This document shows positions 58,857 to 64,000 of a DNA stretch of 64,000 nucleotides, in pieces (the first letter of the stretch is position 1; the number at the start of each line of letters is the position of its first letter). Under the pieces are notes generated by a model that saw only the letters and a program-made list of their open reading frames with translations, was not told where the DNA came from and searched no databases. Position numbers and translations under genes: made by a program. The stretch is taken from NCBI GenBank assembly GCA_949358305.1, contig OX442315.1, positions 30,592,427 to 30,656,426 on the forward strand. Reading direction: 5' to 3'. The DNA is from Strigamia acuminata (Eukaryota > Arthropoda > Chilopoda > Geophilomorpha > Linotaeniidae).

Positions 58857-58922
58857 CCAGTGTTGTGGCGGCGCGGGGGCCGTCACAAGACCAAGGACTC
58901 GGCGCGCTCGCTCGGCTGGAAA
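58857..58922 (+). CDS. Candidate GC-rich internal exon, 66 nt
   Basis: An acceptor (GGCATTTCCCCTAAG) precedes 66 GC-rich bases ending TGGAAA before a GTAGGT donor. The length is a multiple of three and all three frames are open, so it would not break any reading frame, as for a cassette exon. The phase-0 reading is basic (WRRGGRHKTKD). It stands out by composition in AT-rich DNA. No family is recognised and the strand is not certain. Confidence 0.35.
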
Positions 58923-58924
58923 GT

Positions 58925-61690
58925 AGGTCAGCAGCCTGACTGTTATAAACTTGCATCTATTGAGGTTAGGACTTAAAGAGGAAAAGATGGTTGCCAGACA
59001 AAAATAATTACCCCTTTTTTCTCTTTTTTCCATGCTTTTTTTTTCTTTCTTTCTTTTTTCTCTTCCTCGTTTTATTTTTAAACACTTTTAATGCGATACA
59101 CATTTCAAAATACAAATAAAAAAAACGTTAAATTAAATTTCCTGTAATGAGTAATAATGTTTTTTCGTAATTTTTTGCTTGAGTTAATTCGCACAAAAAG
59201 GGAAGTATTTTCGTCCGAGTTTAATCCTAATTTTTAATTAGCACTTTCAGTTTTTGACATTAATTTCATGAAAATTTATTTCCATAATTTCCAACCCTTT
59301 AATTCCCACGAATTAAACTCGAAATTCAAAAAGAAAAAAGAAATTTTTTTTTTTTTTTAATTTTCGTTTTTTAATTCCCAAAAAATTCAATCAATTTTCA
59401 TTCAATTCTCATTTATATTCCATTTCTAATCTCCTCCTTATTGACCATTTTCCACCTAAACTTAACTTGTCCCTGGCACTTTCAACGAGAAAATAACAAG
59501 TAAGTTTGATTCAAGGTTGTCTGCCTCACTCAGGGTTGTCTGGGGAAGATTTTTCTGCGCACAGGGACGAATTTTCGCCAAAATGTTCCAATATTTTTGT
59601 TTACGCTGGCGCCAACAACAACAACAATAACAATGGATGAGGAAAAAATGGCGGGCTTACTCAGTTTATTGACAGTGACCTTCTCAACGTGGCCTGGAGG
59701 ATAGGGTGGGGTAGTGAGGAAGGGAAGCCACCCAGGGTACTCAGGTGGAACTGGTGACCCTCAACTTGGCATATCTCCAACTAGGTCATTTATGGGGGTG
59801 GCAGATTGAAAAATATGTTAACCTTTTTTTTTTTATTTTAATTTTTAAATTTTTTTTTTATTCGTTTGTTTATTCTATTTATTTTTAGTTTGGTGACTTT
59901 TTATTTGACTTGAGGACAAAGTGAAGGTTGTAGAAAAGGATTTATTACATGTTGAGTGATCGAGTGTTAAGTTTAAATTAATTATTTGAATGATAAGGCA
60001 CTTCCTGATATTATTAATTTGTGGCATTAGATATAGGAGTATTGAATTTTTAATGAAATCGATAAGAAATCGATTAAAAATCGAGTTTGAATGCGAAATG
60101 ATTTTGGATTTTGTACTTTTATTGGTGATAATGAGTGAATTAAATGTTTTCTATGGAGTTGCGAGTAAATGGTGTTGATAATAGTGAGTACTGATAAGTA
60201 AATAATAAAATTTGGCTCGTTGTAAAGCATGTTTTCCAATGTGACACTTGAGCTTTCTTCACTGGCTTACTGACCTCATCTCAAGGAACTGGTTTAAGAT
60301 GTAAGTTACATTGACTTACATCCCGAGGCCATCGGGCAGCCATTGCTCCTCGGACAACAATCATAGAAAATAACAAGTAGGCTTTATATTTTCAATTAAT
60401 TTTCTAATTTTTTAACTAATTTTTTATTTATTTTTTGTATTTTTCTCGTCGATTTAATCACGGATGAATGTCATGAAGGGATGGTTGTTTGATGTTGTTA
60501 GTAGGGTACTTCAAACGTGCATATTATTAGGCTTAATAAGGTAATAATTGGAGGAAATGTGGTATACACAGTTTAATTGGCGGTTGTGAATGGGATAAGT
60601 GTTATTTTAACGTCCGATTGTTTCTTAATAAGTTAAAACGCATTTTGACATTGAGATGGTCAATCTATTCCTTTTAAATGATGCAAGAATGTTGCAAAAC
60701 GATCTGAACAATGGTGTATTGTGTAGATAGCAATAGCATGCTGGCAAATTTGCTCGTTTAATCTTACCCGGGCTCTGTTGTGTTTTATTAATTAATTTTC
60801 TACTTATTTGTGCAATTTTACGTGGAATTTACAAACTGCGACTTATTTCACGCGATTTCACAAGGTGGAACTCATTTCACGTGATGATTTTGTAAATCGC
60901 GACTTGTTTCACGTGATTTTCTAAACTGCGACTCATTTTACGTGATTTTACAACTTGCTGATTTCGGCTTTGTGTTTTATGGTGTGTGGGGTTCTGGTTA
61001 TTGACACGTCATCTGGTATCAAAATCGTAAAATTTTTAATTTAAATTTATTTGATCTTTATTTTCGGCAAACTGATCAATTGTGTCATAACACATTTCTG
61101 ATCTTTATCCGAAATTTGCATAAACCGAAATCGTGTTTGTTTGTTTAATTACCATAGTTTCCTGAACGGAGCAATTGATTTTTCAACTCTTGGAACACAC
61201 ATTTTAAATTAATTACATTAAATCTTATAGATCTAAATAGCAATCGAAAAGAAATGCATTTTCTTAGTTCACAGGGCAATTACATTAAGTAGTACACAAC
61301 ACACGACACGTGTAACTGTTTTATAATAAATTTTAATGGCTACAAATTCAAATCTATCAAATATACGCAGGGAAAAAAGTAAAACTTAATTTAGGCAACA
61401 TTTTTCAAGTACAAGTTTGAGCTGAGGTCATTTTTCAATGTTTACGTGTACAATTGCAATCCACTTCCTACTTCCTCCTAACATTTTAGACATTATACCT
61501 GCCCTCACCTTCTCTAACAGCTGGGGAGGGATATTAGGTCACTGACCCATTTGATTTCTGTGCCATCGCCTAGGGTAGTCATTATTTTTTTTATTTTTTT
61601 TTTTATTTTTCTGCTGTTTCTTTGCCATTGAAATAAATTCTCAATTTTCGCGTGGCCGTTCACCTTGAGGGGGGGAGGGGTCATTGTCAG
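58925..61690. other. AT-rich stretch with scattered regulatory-type words
   Basis: Nothing coding is seen. AAAAATGGCGGGC at 59645 resembles the YY1 motif. AGGTCA/TGACCT half-sites occur at about 59672, 59783, 60267, 61424 and 61536. Around 60840-60955, three short units containing GCGACT(T/C)(A/G)TTTCACGTGATTT-like words repeat in tandem. Confidence 0.4.
61536..61548. promoter_or_regulatory. IR1 nuclear-receptor site, one mismatch
   Basis: AGGTCACTGACCC is an inverted repeat of AGGTCA with a 1-base spacer, with one mismatch in the second half-site. IR1 elements bind EcR/FXR-type receptors with RXR/USP partners. Confidence 0.45.
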
Positions 61691-61691
61691 A

Positions 61692-61699
61692 TGACGTCA
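61692..61699. promoter_or_regulatory. CRE site (TGACGTCA)
   Basis: Fifth perfect CRE, 160 bp downstream of an IR1-type site and about 330 bp upstream of a candidate leader-exon donor. Confidence 0.5.
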
Positions 61700-61739
61700 T
61701 TATTGCTACTAGGCCACTAAGGTTGGGGTTGAAACCCAC

Positions 61740-62023
61740 ATACCAAAACGCGGGTAGGAATGAGAACAGACAGAGACTCCTGTTTGAACGTCCGTACCAG
61801 TTGGAAGGTGGAACCAACCCTCAGTTCTTGGCAAGCGTCTTTGTGTGAGCGGCTTAGTGGACATCAAAGTGTGGCAAGGGAAACCGATTTGGATCTTTTG
61901 GATTACTAAGCAAATCTTTATCCCATTTTCCTTGCCATTTGCTTGTGATTGAGCCCTTTTTTCCTAATTAAGCCTCGAATTGAAACTTGATTTCACTCGT
62001 TTTTGGACATCAACTTCAAATTT
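61740..62023 (+). other. Candidate non-coding leader exon
   Basis: A moderately GC-rich, repeat-free stretch ends AAATTT before a consensus donor GTAAGT at 62024. No long frame is present, so it would be a 5' UTR exon. The 5' border is a guess from the composition change after 61730. Confidence 0.3.
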
Positions 62024-62110
62024 GTAAGTAGATAATTTACTCTTGGATTTAAAGGGGGATTTTCATGGGAATGGGCAGTGGGTTTCAAAGGGTTGACCCT
62101 TGAACTTGGT

Positions 62111-62125
62111 TGACCTTAAAGGTCA
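62111..62125. promoter_or_regulatory. ER3 nuclear-receptor palindrome
   Basis: TGACCTTAAAGGTCA: two perfect AGGTCA half-sites everted with a 3-base spacer. Further half-sites flank it (TTGACCC near 62093, AGGTCA near 62142). Confidence 0.45.
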
Positions 62126-62515
62126 TTTGGTCTCAGATTAGAGGTCAAGTGCAGATAGGGAATAAAAATCGATTTTTTTTGTTTTTATTTTTTTATTTTT
62201 TTTTTGTTTTGGAAAATATCAAAAAATTGAAGAAATAAAATCGAATTTCAAAAGCACCAAAAACGGTTTTTGGTTTTTTTTTTTATTCTGAAATTGGCAC
62301 AAACCCAAAAAAGAAATTTTTTTTGTGATTTTTGAAAGTCTTTTTTTTCTTTTTTTTTTTTAAAAAAACAATTCTAGAATGGATTTATGATATTGTTCTG
62401 TTTCCTAGAATATGTTTTAACATTGAACAAGTTGTCAATGTATTACAGAACAAAGAGAGCACTCCCTATATCGATATTTCCATGGAAACAGGTGTTTTCT
62501 GCAGCTTGGCTTGGA

Positions 62516-62528
62516 AGGTCAATGACCT
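62516..62528. promoter_or_regulatory. Perfect IR1 nuclear-receptor site
   Basis: AGGTCAATGACCT is a perfect inverted repeat of AGGTCA with a 1-base spacer, the consensus for EcR/FXR-type heterodimers with RXR/USP. Confidence 0.5.
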
Positions 62529-62529
62529 G

Positions 62530-63630
62530 ACTCAGCTGCAATAAAGTCTTGTTTATTCATTCAAAATCACCAATAATCGACGCAATCTCAAACGACAAAT
62601 TACAGTTTTAAATTATTCAACGTTTTAAATAAAAAAAACAATAAAAAAAATATAATTATTCAATTAATACGCAACTTAAATCGATTTTTTTTCCCTTATT
62701 TGATTTACAAACCCACACGACATCCCTTCCCACAAGGTCAATGCCAATGAGAAGAGGGGGAATGGGGATAAATAATTTGTATTTTAACCACAGTCACTTC
62801 CAGATGGTTCGAGGTACCGATGGTACATGTTAGTGCAGCGAGGTATAAATGCATTAAACACAGGTAGGATTGATTCAAGCACTAGTTGTTGTAGAATGAC
62901 ACATTTCTCACTCTACCTGGCATTAGACCATTAAGAAGGAGAAGAAAAAAAAATTTCTTATCGCCTAATTATTATTAGAGAAATTTGTGCTCAAAAGGTA
63001 AATGAACTCATTTATTCACCTATTTTAAATCCAGTTAAATGTAACGCGTGAAAAAAGGGGGCGAAGAAAGCTAAAACGAGACTTTAACATTGGTTGGATG
63101 ATGTTGACAATCGGGCGGCCATTGACCCTTTGTTAGAGTGGGAGGAAATGGAGATAGGAATTTATATTTGAAATCTTGATTTTTTTTTGGGTTTGGTGTT
63201 GTGGTTGTGTGGTTGGTGGTTTTTTTGTGTTTATCTAGGTTAGGTGAGGGTTTTTTTTGTGAAGTTGAAGTTTAATTGCCGAGTTTTGACACTAGGGTGT
63301 TTTTAATGTGTGAATTTTTTGGTTGTTGCGAGTTAGATTAGGAAATGTGGGTTCTTGTATTTATTTATGGGTCTATTCTTCTAAATTTAGGTTAATTTGG
63401 AACGAAGTTTAAGGTTTTTTTTTACGTTGAATTGATTGTTTTTGTTTTCGATTTGTATCTTTTTTTAATTTCAATTTTTATATATATTTTTTTTGTTAAT
63501 TTTAAATTATTTGATGCGAGTTAATAATATATTACACGAGCTTTTTTCATTTCGTTTCTTTAAATTACATGTTTGAAGCGTATATGAATAATTAATAGGT
63601 TGAAAAAAGCATTTGTCTGAATGCGAGTAC
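62530..63630. other. AT-rich intron or spacer
   Basis: Poly-T and GT-rich tracts (63180-63260) dominate. No exon is supported. Confidence 0.45.
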
Positions 63631-63639
63631 TATACTCTA

Positions 63640-63910
63640 TTCGACTTATTAGACAAACTCTGATTGGCTACGCGTGAATCGGATGAATGTGTTATTGTTC
63701 GTGAGTGGTTGGTTGGTTCGCTTTTATGTCGTCTCTTTTTTTTCCCGCGCATACGTTTCCTCAATGAACCAAATGATGACTTCCGGGAGCAATGACCGCC
63801 CCTCTCACTACCGTTAGAAATGCTCTTCCCCTCCCGTATTGTCGTAATGCTATACATCTTGAGAGAAAAACGTAAACAGAGGAAACATGGCGCTGTTTGC
63901 ATTGGTTTGA
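63640..63910 (+). promoter_or_regulatory. Promoter candidate near right edge
   Basis: GATTGGCTACGCG at 63661 carries an inverted CCAAT box. CCCGCGCATACG and CCGGGAGC words follow. AGGAAACATGGCGCTG at 63883 matches the YY1-like motif that also precedes SMG7. The ATG within that motif opens only a 7-codon frame (stop at 63909), so it would be an upstream ORF. The minus-strand ORF over 63630-63902 is basic, but has no domain. Confidence 0.4.
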
Positions 63911-64000
63911 ATATTCGAGGCGGGAAATATTTTTTAGGGGTTAAACCGAACTGATTTTTATTTAATTAATTCAAAAATATATTTTTTTTTTTAGATTTTT

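Noticed and set aside
63630-63902. 90-codon basic ORF on the minus strand
   Set aside because: Arg/Lys richness comes from a pyrimidine-rich promoter-like segment; no family motif, and plus-strand promoter signals overlap it.

Overview
This window is AT-rich animal nuclear DNA. The evidence is a spliced protein-coding gene whose protein is metazoan-like, canonical GT-AG introns, a Tc1-type transposon, and many TA-, TAA- and 8-bp-flanked miniature inverted-repeat elements (MITEs). Very short introns (56-85 nt) beside a long gene-poor, MITE-rich stretch suggest an invertebrate, possibly a tunicate or other small-intron marine animal. The species cannot be fixed from sequence alone.

Layout. From 1 to about 46 kb I find no gene I can name. 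This part holds one structurally intact Tc1-like DNA transposon (15520-17194, DD34E transposase ORF on the minus strand) and at least a dozen non-autonomous elements. They fall into families: hAT-like with 8-bp target duplications, pogo/Tigger-like with TA, Harbinger-like with TAA, and several unnamed TA-flanked foldbacks. There is also a 31-bp minisatellite and several strong palindromes. Weak exon-like signals lie at 11.9-12.7 kb, 32.0-32.2 kb (minus) and 41.3-41.6 kb (minus, cysteine-rich).

From 46.1 to about 52 kb lies the one confident gene, the nonsense-mediated-decay factor SMG7. Twenty coding exons (47179-51793, plus strand) join in phase at every junction to 3054 nt, giving 1017 residues and a stop. 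The leader carries two upstream ORFs, one overlapping the true start. A further short intron appears to lie in the 3' UTR.

From 53.2 to 64 kb is a different landscape: GC-rich islands in AT-rich DNA, short start-codon exons followed by good splice donors (53769-53821 and 57505-57577), an internal GC-rich exon candidate (58857-58922), a non-coding leader exon candidate (ending 62023), five perfect TGACGTCA sites and several AGGTCA palindromes. It reads like the 5' end of a large plus-strand gene with several promoters whose main body lies beyond the right edge. I cannot name that gene.

Functional connection is limited. SMG7 acts with SMG5 and UPF1 in mRNA decay, and its own uORF-bearing leader may make its transcript a target of that pathway. 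The mobile elements explain much of the repeat structure in the left half.
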